Below, one piece after another: positions 1 to 13,600 of a stretch of 64,000 nucleotides of DNA (positions within the stretch are counted from its first letter, which is position 1; every line of letters begins with the position of its first letter). The notes under the pieces were generated by a model, which saw nothing but the letters and a program-made list of their open reading frames with translations, was not told the DNA's origin and made no database searches. Source of the stretch: Atopsyche davidsoni (lineage: Eukaryota > Arthropoda > Insecta > Trichoptera > Hydrobiosidae); assembly GCA_022113835.1 (NCBI GenBank), contig JAILWY010000018.1, positions 20,111,501 to 20,175,500 of the forward strand, read 5' to 3'. The position numbers and the translations under genes are program-made.

Positions 1-1662
1 TTTATAGCGCAAACGATGCTATTTCATTCCCAATCATTGCACTTTGTCAGTTTGACGTTTGGTTAGTTTGGCGCCAAGCAAGTGACTTTCAGTGTTTCTA
101 TAGATGTCCCAAAATTCACGCAAGAAGTAGTTTTGATGCAAAATAATTGATTGTTTCTCAAGCTGTAAAGCATATGGGACTGTCTAGTTAAATTCACGTG
201 TCATCCACACCCTAATTAATTTAGGCACAAAAACTGGATTATCAATGGTCTGACCTGAACCCCCAGGTCAAATCCGCACCAAGGATCAACAATCCCTCGT
301 GGATTTTTTGATTCCCAAATGTGACATTTTTTCGATTAACCGAGTTACAAAGGTGAAAATGAGCCTCAAAAGCGTATGTGCCCGTAATTATTGAAACCAT
401 TTTTTAATAATCACTTGCAGTCAATTATAAAAATTATTTTGAAATTTGGCGAGATTTATGACGGGATTTATTATGTAAGTCTCAAGGTATTTATAAATTT
501 GGATAAAATGGCCTTTAATATCAATATGTTATTTTATAATTCCAAATTATATAATTTACGACTAAATAGATAAAATGTTCAACAATTCTAATTTCATTGG
601 TCAGATTTTTGCGTGTAAAAATATGACTAAACAATTGACAGAAATTGTACGTAATTTGATATGATTGGTAATTTTTTTGCAAAATAGCAGATTGTTAAAA
701 AAATTACCTTTTTAAATGCTAGTAATATATTTTTATTGTAATGTTTAAATATATTATAATTTTTATTTTAAATCGTGCATTTTACAACCCACACAGTTTT
801 GATAACTATTGTGAATGTAGCGCTTTAGAATGTGACGCTTTTTAACACTTTCGCTATTTATACGACACATCTTCAATTGTTTATGAAAATCAACGAATTG
901 CCGCTTATACAGAAAAAGTGTCTTATCACACGATGGCTTATCACACAATGCCGTCAAAACTGAGGGACACTCAGCGCCACACAATAACTCTAATTTTTGT
1001 TGAAATCATCATTTGTCAAAAGCCACATCTTCACAGCGCCATTTTAATAATGTTTTTTTTATTATTTTTCTAATATAGATAAAACAAAACGATATCGAAG
1101 TTATTTCACCAACAAGTATAAATATTAGCAATTGCAATTATGCAATTACAATAAGTTTATACAATTTTCTAGTTACAAAATAAAATATTTAATAAATTTT
1201 GTTTTTTAGCTTCATCATAAATCCATATGATCCAATTGAAACTGTAAGGATTGCCATCCATCTTTCCATTACTTATTTCTTTCCCATCAGTAATTACAGT
1301 AAAAATTACACCCCAATTGCTAATCACTCTATAATGGTCTTACCTTATATAACTGCTGACGATTGATCACTTCTCTTTAAGTAATTTGATGAACTTTATG
1401 TTTTATTTAAAATTGCGTGATAGTCAAGTTTAAAAATCAAAACAAATAGTGTAAAATAAAATAATTGTCATGTTACAAAATATAAAATTGTTCTTACAAA
1501 TTTTAATACAAGGAAAATGATATACAATAAATAATACATATATATATTTGGAAAAAAATACTCATTGATTGACTAATCTTATGTATATTATTAAATAATG
1601 GTACATTTATATATTTATATAAAAAATAATTACATTTTACAATAATAATATCCATTAGGATG
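1..1662. other. RhoU 3' flank, no gene seen
   Basis: AT-rich sequence downstream of the RhoU stop codon. No convincing coding exon or transposon was recognised. Minus-strand AATAAA-type hexamers occur (for example near 1403) and would suit a polyadenylation site, but none can be singled out. Confidence 0.5.
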
Positions 1663-4600
1663 TCATGAGAGGCAACAGATTTTCTTCCACAGAGTATTTT
1701 TCTTCTTGTTTACAGGAAGAGCAGCCAAGATGGCAGAGTCAAACGCTTCTTTTAACCTGCTTCTTGTCTTTGATGAGGTTTCTATGTAGGGAGCGTGCAG
1801 GGCAGAAGCCAGACACCGGGCTTCGGACTCGGAAACGGGAGATTTACCTTGAACCTGAAAAAAATATTAAGAAATGTAATAACTAAACCTAATGCAAAAT
1901 GTACCTAAACAATTAAAATGTATTATAAAGCATTGTTTAAGCTATTTTTTATGTAAATTGCAGAAAACAACAAAACATTCGCTTTGCATACTGAGGAAAT
2001 TCATGAAATGACAAGAATAATCTTTAATATTTTTGTGACATGTGAGATTCAAACATCCTCTGGGTTTAAGGACACCGTAATAGCCAGGTTTCATTTACCT
2101 GTAACTTTTAATTTAATTTAAATCGTTTAGTTAATCTAACCCAACCTAACCCTTACCCCCCCTTATGAATGATTTCAATTGAGAGTGGATACCTTCAGAT
2201 CGGTGATGATACTGTAGTTGTCTCTCAGATCACTCTGTGTGCCAACGAGTACGAGGGGTGCCTTAACCGCTGAGACGCCGGGGGCCCAGCGCATGGCGGC
2301 GGATTGGAAGCTCTCAGGTTTCACCACGGAGAAGCACAGGATGATGACATCAGTGCCAGGGTAGCAGAGCTCACGTAGACCTTCCATAGAATCCTAGTTA
2401 AAAATTTAAAAAAAAATGGTTAGTTTGATGAAAACATATTAGGCAATATTGCATTTATTTTTTTTTTTTTTCGTGGTTAAGAATTGTTTCTTGAGAAATA
2501 GTGTACACAAACCAGTTCTATATCATACCTATCACAAAAAAAATATTTATTAATTTCTTACCTGTCCTGCTGTGTCACAAATCTCCACGCTGATGGGCCT
2601 GTTGTCCACCTCCACCACAACTGTTGAAAAAAATATTCAAGCAATTAAGAAAAATCATTTTAAGTGGGTGTCATAATTGATTGATAGCGTTTCAATTATT
2701 AATTACATATGATTTACATATTTTGTGTAATACAAATCAGAGACGCTTAATGGGTTTATATTATATTATTATACGGTAAACAAAACAATTATTTTCAAAT
2801 GTGAAAAAAATAGGCTGCCATAGTTTTTATTTTATTTCTAATGTTCTGCTATTCAACAAAAAAAAAATGCTAGCAAAACCATGTATTACAATCAACCATT
2901 TTTCAGCCATATATATTGAAAATAAACAAATGGTGTACTTTAATTTTAAACATTGTTAGATGCCTGATACTTGGGATGACAGTTTAATGCAAAGGAAACC
3001 TAATATGTATATCTTGTAGATTATTTATTATATAACAACTGTCAATCGCACAAGTGTCTCGTAATGTATCTGTGATGTATCTATTTCCATTTTGGAGAGC
3101 ACGACCCATTTCTTCTTGTGGACTTCCTTTATAATCTCATGATAAGAAATACTCTCTAGCTAGTATTTTTTTTTCCTTTGTATAAAATTTTGATGATTTT
3201 TTTATCAGGTGTAGGACCATTTTATTCACTGATAAAGAGGTGTACAGGCAAGTTGGCACCTCGAGATATATATTTTTTTATCTTATCGATTTCATGAATG
3301 ATGCGGTTTTTATCGAAACTAACTGATTCAAAAAGAAAGGATAAAACATTATTAAAAAATTATGCAGTACGCACGCGAAACGACCAGCAAAATCACTCGA
3401 TTTTTTTTTTACATGAACAGGTGGGATTCGAGCCCTCACCTCCCGCCTGTCGCGGGCTGGGAACTTAACCCCTTGCCCGCGGCGGTCCCGCATACCAACC
3501 TGTGCCGATTTAATATTTGCTGAATTATCAGCGATCCTGACACCACAGTAAATTTTTATAGAGTAGCTTAAAAATTGACCAATACAGTGGATAACAAATG
3601 TTGGGGAAATTTTCACATCCTGGTATTGTAAAAATTGCAAATTCATATAAATGTATCGGGCTGCATCACGAATTGAGACTTCATAAAATTGTGTTAGCAA
3701 AAATAGCACGAGCACCAGCAACAACCCGTCAAGGAGAAAATAAAAAAAACCCATGTTGTTGTATGGAAAGGTGCACCGCGCCAGGTGCATCCCTCGTCAG
3801 GCAGAATGAGTGTATTTTTTTGGCAAGGCATTACTTATTTTCGTTGGACGAGTTCTCGGAATAGACGGACGATGAATGATCCTCACGTGGTCCCCCGGCG
3901 GATTCATTGTTCACGCGATTGTGAAGCATCTCTTCTGGAAGCGAGTAGGTGTACCGACTGGCAATAATTCTAGGCGGAGACGAAAGGTTTTTGGAGTTTC
4001 ATTAAACTTTGCGAACAAAGCAGAAAACCGCAATGTCCTTGATGTTCCGAGCCGCGCCAGAGTTGCACATTTTGATTCCGCGAAAATGACATAATATTGA
4101 AATAACGAGCTTATCTCGATTACTAGGTAATGTTCCAAAAAAACATTTCTCACTGTGCAATAAATAACATTTACATTTTGGAATAATGATTAACAAAAAA
4201 ACAATGAACACCGCATTATTAAAAAAAGGCCGCAAAGCGCTAAAAAAAATCGTGGATTTTTGGTTTTCTGTCATCCTTGCGGTTTATTAGATAATTTAGC
4301 CAACAATAGCTTGTCTTCCAGATTTCGGGTAATAATTTTTACAAAAATATATACATATTCGAAAACAAATATACAAAGCAGTCTTCAAAGCGATTAGAGG
4401 CAACTGCAACTGTGTCCGCCTCCAAAGTATTTTTAGTTGTGAACAGGGATATCACAGAAAACGTCATTGTATCAAAAGAAAGTGGACTTGGAATGATTGT
4501 GGAGGGATGTGCTCTGGAAGTAACATGTCGAGGAGTATCAGATCTAAACGCCAGAGCTTTGTAAGGAAAGGATTGTATAATAATGCTGTTGAGCAGCAGC

Positions 4601-7600
4601 AATACGCAGACTATTCATTCCAATACAAAACTGCGGCGTAGAAGGACCCGGGGACCCACTACACTATATTCCTCTTTAAAATCCCTTGAAGGCATCGTGG
4701 TTTTCTCTTCACTACTCGTATTCCCAGTGGAAAGCATTGTTCACTGTATTTTCCAGTCGCCAGCTCACAGCGCTGGAAGATGCTGACATCATATCGATGC
4801 CAAATACTGACATGACACAAATCCAATGTATAATTCATATAAGCACACGGTGTTTATAAAAACACGGCATCATCTAAATATTACTTCTGTAACTTCTATA
4901 TTTTGGTTGGTAACTGTTGGTGTTAGAAATGCTGCGTTCTTGGGTGTTATGCCGCGTTTCTTGGAGCCATCTTAGAAAGATTTGAATAATTTTTCTGAAG
5001 ATAATACATTTCCCCGCAAAAAACTCAACAAGCTTATAAGGCGTTGCAAATCTTTTAAAATTGGTAGGTATTGAGTGTAAGTCATTTTAATTAATACTAG
5101 CGGATACCCGGCGCGTTCTACTGCGCTAAATAAAGAAATAAAATACTTTTTTTATTTGTTCGAAAAAAAAAAAAAAGGAAATTTTGTTTATTTATTGACT
5201 TTTTATCTTAATGCTAGCGGACATATTGAGTTTTTTCGGTAGGTGTGTAAACATAAAATTTTTTTTTTGGCGTTCCAACTCTAAACGCAACATAACAGGA
5301 ATTTTGCGAAAAACAGGAATTTTCTATGTTCAAACCAGCAATACTTAGCGATTGGCCATGAGCCTTGTTGATAGTTATCACAACAGCACAATTTAGGTGG
5401 ATCTAAGTTGCGAATGAGCATCTATGGTGAACCAACTTTTAAAGTTAAGATGTGTGGTGGCATTCCAGATGGTTCCAAAGAGTTTAAAATCTCTATTGGA
5501 TAGTTGACTCTATTTTGGAACTTCATTATGCAGCAATGTTTTCGCAAAATTATTGTAGATGTCTTCGTTGTCGATGTCCTCGTTCTTCGACATTTTTTTT
5601 CAGTAAAATAAACACGTTGACCGTTTTCTAAATGAACAGCAAGATTGGATTGAACAGTTGGATATCGTTCGTGAATACTGAAACCAAGAATTCGCCAGAC
5701 AGCTTCATTACTGCGACCCATCTGAAATTGAGTGATTTCATAGTTTCGATTTGAAAGCTCAAACACTGCCATATCACTGCCTTTGTTAACATATTTGCAT
5801 ATGTCCTTGCATATGAATTTCACGGAGTTGCAGTGTTCCACATTGATATATGATTGAAATGTTTTTTACAGTATTGGACTGTATGGAACAATCCATATGT
5901 TATCAATGTCAATATCGACGTTTCTTAATTTAATGGTGGTGGTGTATTCTCTGACCAGTTTGAGTTTCATCGATCAAATAGCGTGGATATCTTTTCGTGC
6001 ATTTGCCGTCTTTTATGCAAGGCGAATTCATATGCAACACTCCGCATGGGCCGTGATGTTCTTACAAACAACGTCAAAAAGTATCAGATCTTCACGTTGA
6101 TGCGGGTGTTCAGCAGATATAAGATCGATGTCGATTTGAGTTGGAATAATTTTTTCAATAGACGAAACTTGTAATACGAATATTTTCGTATAATAATTTT
6201 TTTCCCATATATAAACAGACAAACTCATTATGATAAAACACGTTGTGAATGACAGATAGTGATTTTGTTTTGAAAGTCCGTACGATCTGTCCGCGCGATC
6301 TTCACAATGTTCTTTTTTCAATTTTTTGCGAGGAACGATGTCCACTTTACAGATGTTGAAAATTTTTGTATGGAAAATATCAAAAATCGACCTAATTCTG
6401 TTCCGTAAGTTCGGCAGCCTGTAACGGCAAGTTCATTCTAATATTTACAAACATCAATATCAGTATTTCTCGATTGGTAGCCATGCAGGCAGCCAGCTTC
6501 AAGGCATTTTCGCGTATATGCAATACGCGAAAATGGCAGTTCCTTTTATGAATTGGAAACTTTTGTATGGGATTTTTCTTAATTGAATAAACCAAATTTG
6601 ATAATCAATTTTTATAATTTTAGTGGTCTGGATTACTTTCGGTATTTTTGGCTTTCAAATAAACACGGTGTGGGGCTCGTCGGTCGTACGGTTTCAAAGC
6701 CTATAGCGGACTAACAAACATTTTTAGTGTTTTATATATATAGATAAACAAATATTTTTAAAAAAATATGCTTCTCATGAATGAATTAATTCTACACGAA
6801 TGAATGAATTTTTAAACACCGCGTAGAGCGATACACACATGGACGAGAGAACTTCTATAATAAAAAATAACGTGTCAAGGTTTCAAAGGGAATGTGAGCG
6901 CACAGGGCAACCGTTTAATAGCAACTACTTCGCTCGTGTTGCAAATCAATAATAACGAATCTTAACATTGTTTGGGTAGACAGAGCACTGTAGATTCATC
7001 TACAAATATAGTCGTTTTCAGAGCATCGTAGAAATATTAGATGAATCGCTAAAGTAATTCCGGACCAAAAGCATACATAAAGTGCCAGCAACACATTAGG
7101 ACTGTTATGCACAGAAAAACGTTTATCTCGAAAGTGGCAGCCGTAAGATGCTAATTAGTGCACGCATTTATTGTAAACTCTAATTCGAGATTACACTAAT
7201 ATCCGTCACATTTGTCAGTGACTGAATCATTACTTTACATTGATTATCCTTATAATCCGGATAACATGTCACTTTCAGTCATCAAATCCTAGTAATCAAT
7301 GTTTTGTTAGCAGTACTTTATATTTATTTATTTCCGACTGTGCTTTTGCAAATACGCCGCCAAGGATGTTGTATTCGCGTAGGTACAAATGACTCAACCT
7401 CTTTATAAGCAGAAAGGAGGAGGTGGTACTCAATAATTCATTGTCAAATTATAATTGATAGAAACCGAAAGCAGTGTTATGTATTTATTGTCCAGGGACT
7501 ATTATGTCCCGCACACATCAAAATGGCTATTGTTTGAAAAGTTGTTTGCCTTGAAATATGCTTGAGTTTCAATAATCTGTGCTCATTTATTATTATTAAT

Positions 7601-10600
7601 TGCTTTCGGTTAAATGTATGTACACCTACGCACGGTGCAATCTCACCTACGCGGCTCTTTTGATTCCTGTCCTTGGCTTGATCCGCTTTTTGCAGTTCTG
7701 ATTTAAAAAATAAAACAAGGTACTTCTCGCGAGTATAAAAAATATGATTTATAAAGTAATTTATTATTTAACCATCGACTCTGAACTTCAGTTTGGAGAT
7801 TAACATTTCAAATCTTCCCCATGGCAACCGGTCACGTATTTGATGATAATTATCTTTCCAGTTTTTAGTTAAACAATACAATCGTGTAAATAAATGTGCA
7901 TCTTCCAAGACTGATATTGGATATTATTGAACCTAATATTTTTGGTGGTAACGGACAATCACAATCACATCCTCCCCCTAACACAAATAAACAACAAAAA
8001 AACTCTCCGTCGATAGCCCTACTTTAAAAACCTGTATGAAATTAATAAAAAGGTGATGTTGGGTTGGAAAATATTTTATAAAGGGGTCTATTGTATTGAG
8101 GTAGGTGTAACTGTCCAAGAATATGCTAAATCTTGGTTTATTGCGTCAATTGTAGGGATTGAATTATAGTTTAGGGACAAAATTAAAAAATCACCACGTC
8201 AGCGGTGTCAAACTAAATAAATAAAGCTAGACACATTGTGCAAAACTAGGAAACGGTAGAAAGATACGAATGGAAATCAAGAATTTGCAACCTTCAAGAC
8301 GTATTCGTATTCTTGGACCCAAAAGATTTAATAGAAGTCAGCAGTTAGAAATCAAACGACTAGCTTTTTCAATAATCCTGCACCTTTAAAAAGCGTCTTA
8401 TTATTTATTTGATTCTATCTAATGATCAGTTAGGATGTTTGGTTCCCAAAGAACATCAATACATTTTTTTTATATTAAACAGCATTTATGAGCAAAGTGT
8501 GGTTTTACATAGAACTAAAACGAAATGTCCGTATGAAAAATGCCTACAAATAAATCATGATTGTTATTTACCGTTCACGGCTTGTCATTTAAGTAAATTA
8601 TATTCGAGGCTCTCGTGAAACGTTTTTTTTTTTTTCTTCGAGGTCTAACCTTTCAGTCGGGCTTTGACCATGTGGGTAAAAATCCAAAATATACAGAGTG
8701 GCAAACCTCCTTTTCAATGGCTTCACTTCCTTATACTGAGATATACGTTATTCCTATAAACATCATATTCCTTATACGTCTTCGTTCAAATCTAAAACAG
8801 TTCAGTCCCACGTCTTAAATGCCATCATTCATTGAACATCACCGAGAGATAATAGAACCGCCTGTCAAAACGAGTATTGACAGGCCGAACCTTACCTAAC
8901 TTTTTACAGTCATTGAGTCAAGTAAATATCCTTATACTGAAGACCGTACTTAAAAATCAAAATGTCAGAACCATGATGGTTTAATGAATATTATTTCAAA
9001 ATATATAAATATAATTTAACTCATTCGTGTCACTATAAATAGTTTTATCAATAAATGAAAGATCTATCTATAACAGACTTATAAAGACATGCACTAAATA
9101 AGACTTAAGCAATCTAAACAGTTAGTAATTTTGCACGGAATACGTTTTTCTTTGATCGACAACCGTTGCCGACATAGCCCGCATTGGCGGTTATTTTATA
9201 TATCTATTCCACGAGCGGACGACATCAAAGCTCAGATATAACTATAACCACGCTACTCTGCAAAGTTAGGGGGCAAGTAGCAAATGATAAAATTATTTGA
9301 AACAATAAACTCAAGAGACATTCGTCTCGCTGTGTACAGGGAAATCACAAGAATACCTGTGTCGTAGAGATTTTTTTTCGGTGAATTTTCTTCACTCTGA
9401 ACCTCGAGTTAATTTATATTTTTTATAGAAAAAATATATATTGTCCCCCTCAGATTCAACCCCCAAGCCAATGTGAGCGTTATCATTTATCATACATAGT
9501 TTAATATTATTTGTCATACATATCTAGTTAAAAATAATTTCCCAGGCATTGGCCAGCAATTGGCCGGCCATGCCTCACACGCCGAACGCCTACTAATGAT
9601 TTAGCAATGAACGTTTAAGAGGGCTACTTTTTCAAAAATTCCGTTTTCATTCACCAACCCGGACACCAGAGGTCTCTAGCGTAGCTTTCAATTGGAAACT
9701 GAATGACAGTTCTAGTTGGACTAAGTTTTGTTATTTATGGTCAATTATCAAAGAAGAATTTTTTTTTTTTAATATTTAATAAATTTATATTGTTGATTTT
9801 TCTTTTCAAATATTCAAAAAGGAATAAATATTTATAAACATTTTAAAATAATTATTGTCATATTTAACTTATTGAAATTATGCTATAAAGCCACATTTCC
9901 ATGGGATTTTTTTGTAAACTTTGCGTGAATTCAGTAAAATTGCAATAAATCGACCACTACTTTACCTTTTTACAAAAAAAATTCCAAACAAGAAATATAA
10001 ATATTCACACTGAAGTCAAAATCCGTTGTTGGAGGTTCCATATTTGAGTTTTTTGATCATTTTCTCGTACCTTTTGCGAAAAATCGAATGCACCAACCAA
10101 AAAAATTTAAATGCAAAAAGTTAGATAAATCCCTTCTTCCAAACGGAAGCTTTTTTTTATTTCTAATAAATACTCAATACTCTAAAAAAATCAGTTTTCA
10201 ACATACAAAAATAAAGTGACATAATACATATATAAATATATATATATATATATAATATATATATGTATATATACACGCATATATATATATACATATATAT
10301 ATATACTTATATGTATGTATGTATATATATATATATATATTTATTTAGACATATGTATGTAAATTATAATAAAAAGGCCCAAATATATATAATGAAAACA
10401 CACATCTCACCAAAAACATTTATTTATTATTAATTGAACAAATATATGACACTGGACAGAAATCTGAACATTATACAGGTTATTTCTTTTCTTCTTCATC
10501 CAGTGCCTCTCTTCATTGGAGGCTTAGTAATGTGCAATTGTCCTTGTACTTGAAAATACCATTCGTGGTGGACGTTTATAGTAATATTCTGTTTTTTATC

Positions 10601-13600
10601 TATTTTCCAAAATTTTAATTTTTTGTTGAGAATTGCTTCTTCAACACTTGTTCCCGATATTGATAGTGGATATTTTACTTCCACAATTTTATCACCACTA
10701 ATTCCATCAGGTGTTGACGATCTATCAAAGGGACACAATTCTAAAAAAAGAAGGAATTTACTAACTGACAAGATGATTATTCACGACAGTTTTCTTATTT
10801 TTCCTCCAATCGATTGATTTACAAGACACTAGTAATATATAAAATAAATTTACTCGTTTCGCTTTTGGATTCTTAGTATGTATATGAAAGCGAGTATTTT
10901 CTTGGCATTTTGAATTTTGTCACAAACTGTCCGTCGCCACTGTACATGCAATTATGAATTTTTAGGTTAGACTTCGTTATGATCTCACGACCAATGACTG
11001 TTAGACCAGGCATCCTCAACCTCCAGCCCGAAACACGTATTCCAAAGTGAAATATGCAAGAAATGTATATAGAAATCGACTTACTGATTCTCACCTTGAT
11101 AACGTATTGAGAGTAGTGTGTAGCAATTATAAACCCGATTTTTCTAAAATAAAAAAGTTTTATCTCAATATCATACTAAATTTGAAATAGGCGTTTGGAT
11201 ATATTTAGGTTTTAATGATTAAGATTTAATACATGGGAAATAAGTGTAAAACCAAGTCCCCACTAACTAATTGCCTGAAAAAAGCCATTACTCAAAAATA
11301 TTGCATGTGTGACTTGTAAGAAAAAAAATGTTGAGTATCACTGGGTCGGGTATTACGGTCGCAAATTGATCCTGTGTCGAAATTGTCATTTGTACAAAGT
11401 AGCTATGTTGCCAAATTGACATCTTAGAGAGAGACATGCTTTCAATGCAATGTTGCCAATACTAACAACGACAAACGAGCACAGTAGCCTAAGCTGTCAT
11501 CTGCTCCGTTCTCTATGGATCAAGCATGGCTGACCACGTCACAAATATTCTAAGTAGATTTTTAAATAAAATACATTTTTGTATTTTACTCGCAAAATAC
11601 GCACAAATTTAATACAATTAATGTTTAAAAAGTGACATGATGAGCTTAAATATCTTTTTTAATAGATGTCAAGCCTTGTACAGCGATAAATCAACCAATA
11701 ACGATTTTTAAATACCGAGAAACGAATTGGCGTCATGCTCGCTTGGAGGCTATCTCCGTTCTGACAGAAATAGAGGACCGTTTTACTTGGAGAAATCGTG
11801 TCATTTGATTTATTTAATTCTTAGTTTATTATTCTATTGATAGAGTTGATTTTCTTACAGAGTATTAAAAAAATATTAAATTATATTTATCTATTTTTTA
11901 TTATTTAATTAACGTCCATTTTCAGGGTAAAATAAAATCTTGAAGATGTTGAAAAATTGGATAAAATGACGACTTTTTAAAACCAAAGTTTGATAAAGAT
12001 TTTTTTTTTTTTAATTTTTAAATTAATAAGGCGCACATGGTTTATATTTAATCTTTTAATTCCAATTGAAAAAAAGACTTTTAAATGTTAAGGATTCTTG
12101 GAAAATGTACCGGACGAATCTCACAATTCCTACACTTCAATCGGAAAAACACACATTTATCATATTAATAGTAAATTTATAAGGAATAAAAATATATTGT
12201 GTTCGGAAGAAAGAATGTATCTAACTTTTTGCATTAAAATTTTTTTGATTAGTGCAGTCGATTTTTCGCAAAATCGACTTGAAAATGATCAAAAAAACTC
12301 GAGAAGTGGGACTTGGCCCTTAATGGGTTTGCAAGATGACGGTGACGTCAGGAGCTGGTCTGCAAGGCCACGTGCCTGGCATTGACAGTCGCGAACTCCT
12401 AAAAGGCCGCGAGCCGGAAGGCTACCCCACTCGCTCGAACACTGACCCCTCGCGTAAAAGTAACTCTAACCTGCAATGAACCACAACGTCTTAATTGTTA
12501 TATCCCCGGAAGTTCAAATGTTTCATATGAATTTTTAATTTTTAATCTGGCAATTGCTTAATATCGATTAGCAGCACAGCCCGCGGTATAATTCGAATGC
12601 GTGGTACGAAACACTACTCATATAGTCCGAGTGCCACTTAGTTGGTATATAAAGAATATACGTTTTTTTACACGAAGAATAAGCGATGGTCATGACAAGT
12701 GAATATCAAAATAAATTGTAAATCTCGATTGTATGAATTCATTTGTGTCTTAGTACAAAACATTTTCAAAAGAGTTATTAGTTTAATTTGAATAAAACAA
12801 TACGCTTAATAAAAGGGTTCAGTATTAAAATATATAATAAAGACAGTGAAATACTCGTAGAATGGCTGAACATGTGCATGTCTCGTGACAGGAAGACGGA
12901 AGATGTAATCTTCGGCCACTGCATTATGGAGATATCTATGTGTAATATCTAACAATAATAAATTTAAAAAACAGCCTCATAAGTATTTGCATGAGATAAG
13001 CTGATAAGCGCGAGGTGCACACTGCGGCTTGGGTCGCACCATATCTCCTCAGAGTGGCGTGACGAGGGTTTTAGGGTAGGGCAAGCGGTTATTCAGCTTC
13101 CGCTGCAATTTCCAATCGTCACTAAACGCGCATTCAATCAATATGAATATTACAAAATTATCACTTGGAATGTGATGTTTCATTTTATATTTTAAAATAT
13201 AAAACATTTTTACTGTGTGATAAAAAAATGTATATACGATATTACAAAAAGATTTTCTGATGCAATATTTTCATTAAAAATATTTAATATAAATTGATAT
13301 TGTAAATTTTCATATCAGTGACGTGCAGTCTACAAAAAAACACCGCAAAATCAAAAACACGTGATTTTTTACCAAAATTTACGTCAAATAAAAACAGCAA
13401 TCAACATATAATGATAATAAATTGGCCCTTACACATTTTAATTCCTAGACGTATTTTGGTTTATTTTTCTTATAGTGGTGTGGGGTCCGTGCAACGAAGC
13501 CTTGCATACATAGACGTGTATATTTTAGAGTTTAATAATAAAAAAAATTACCACAAGTATACAATGTTTACTTGTGATGATATTTTACATGCTTTTTCAT

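Noticed and set aside
3278..3790. 170-codon minus-strand frame with a hydrophobic N-terminus
   Set aside because: It runs through a tRNA-derived SINE and intronic DNA, has no splice support and no family motif.
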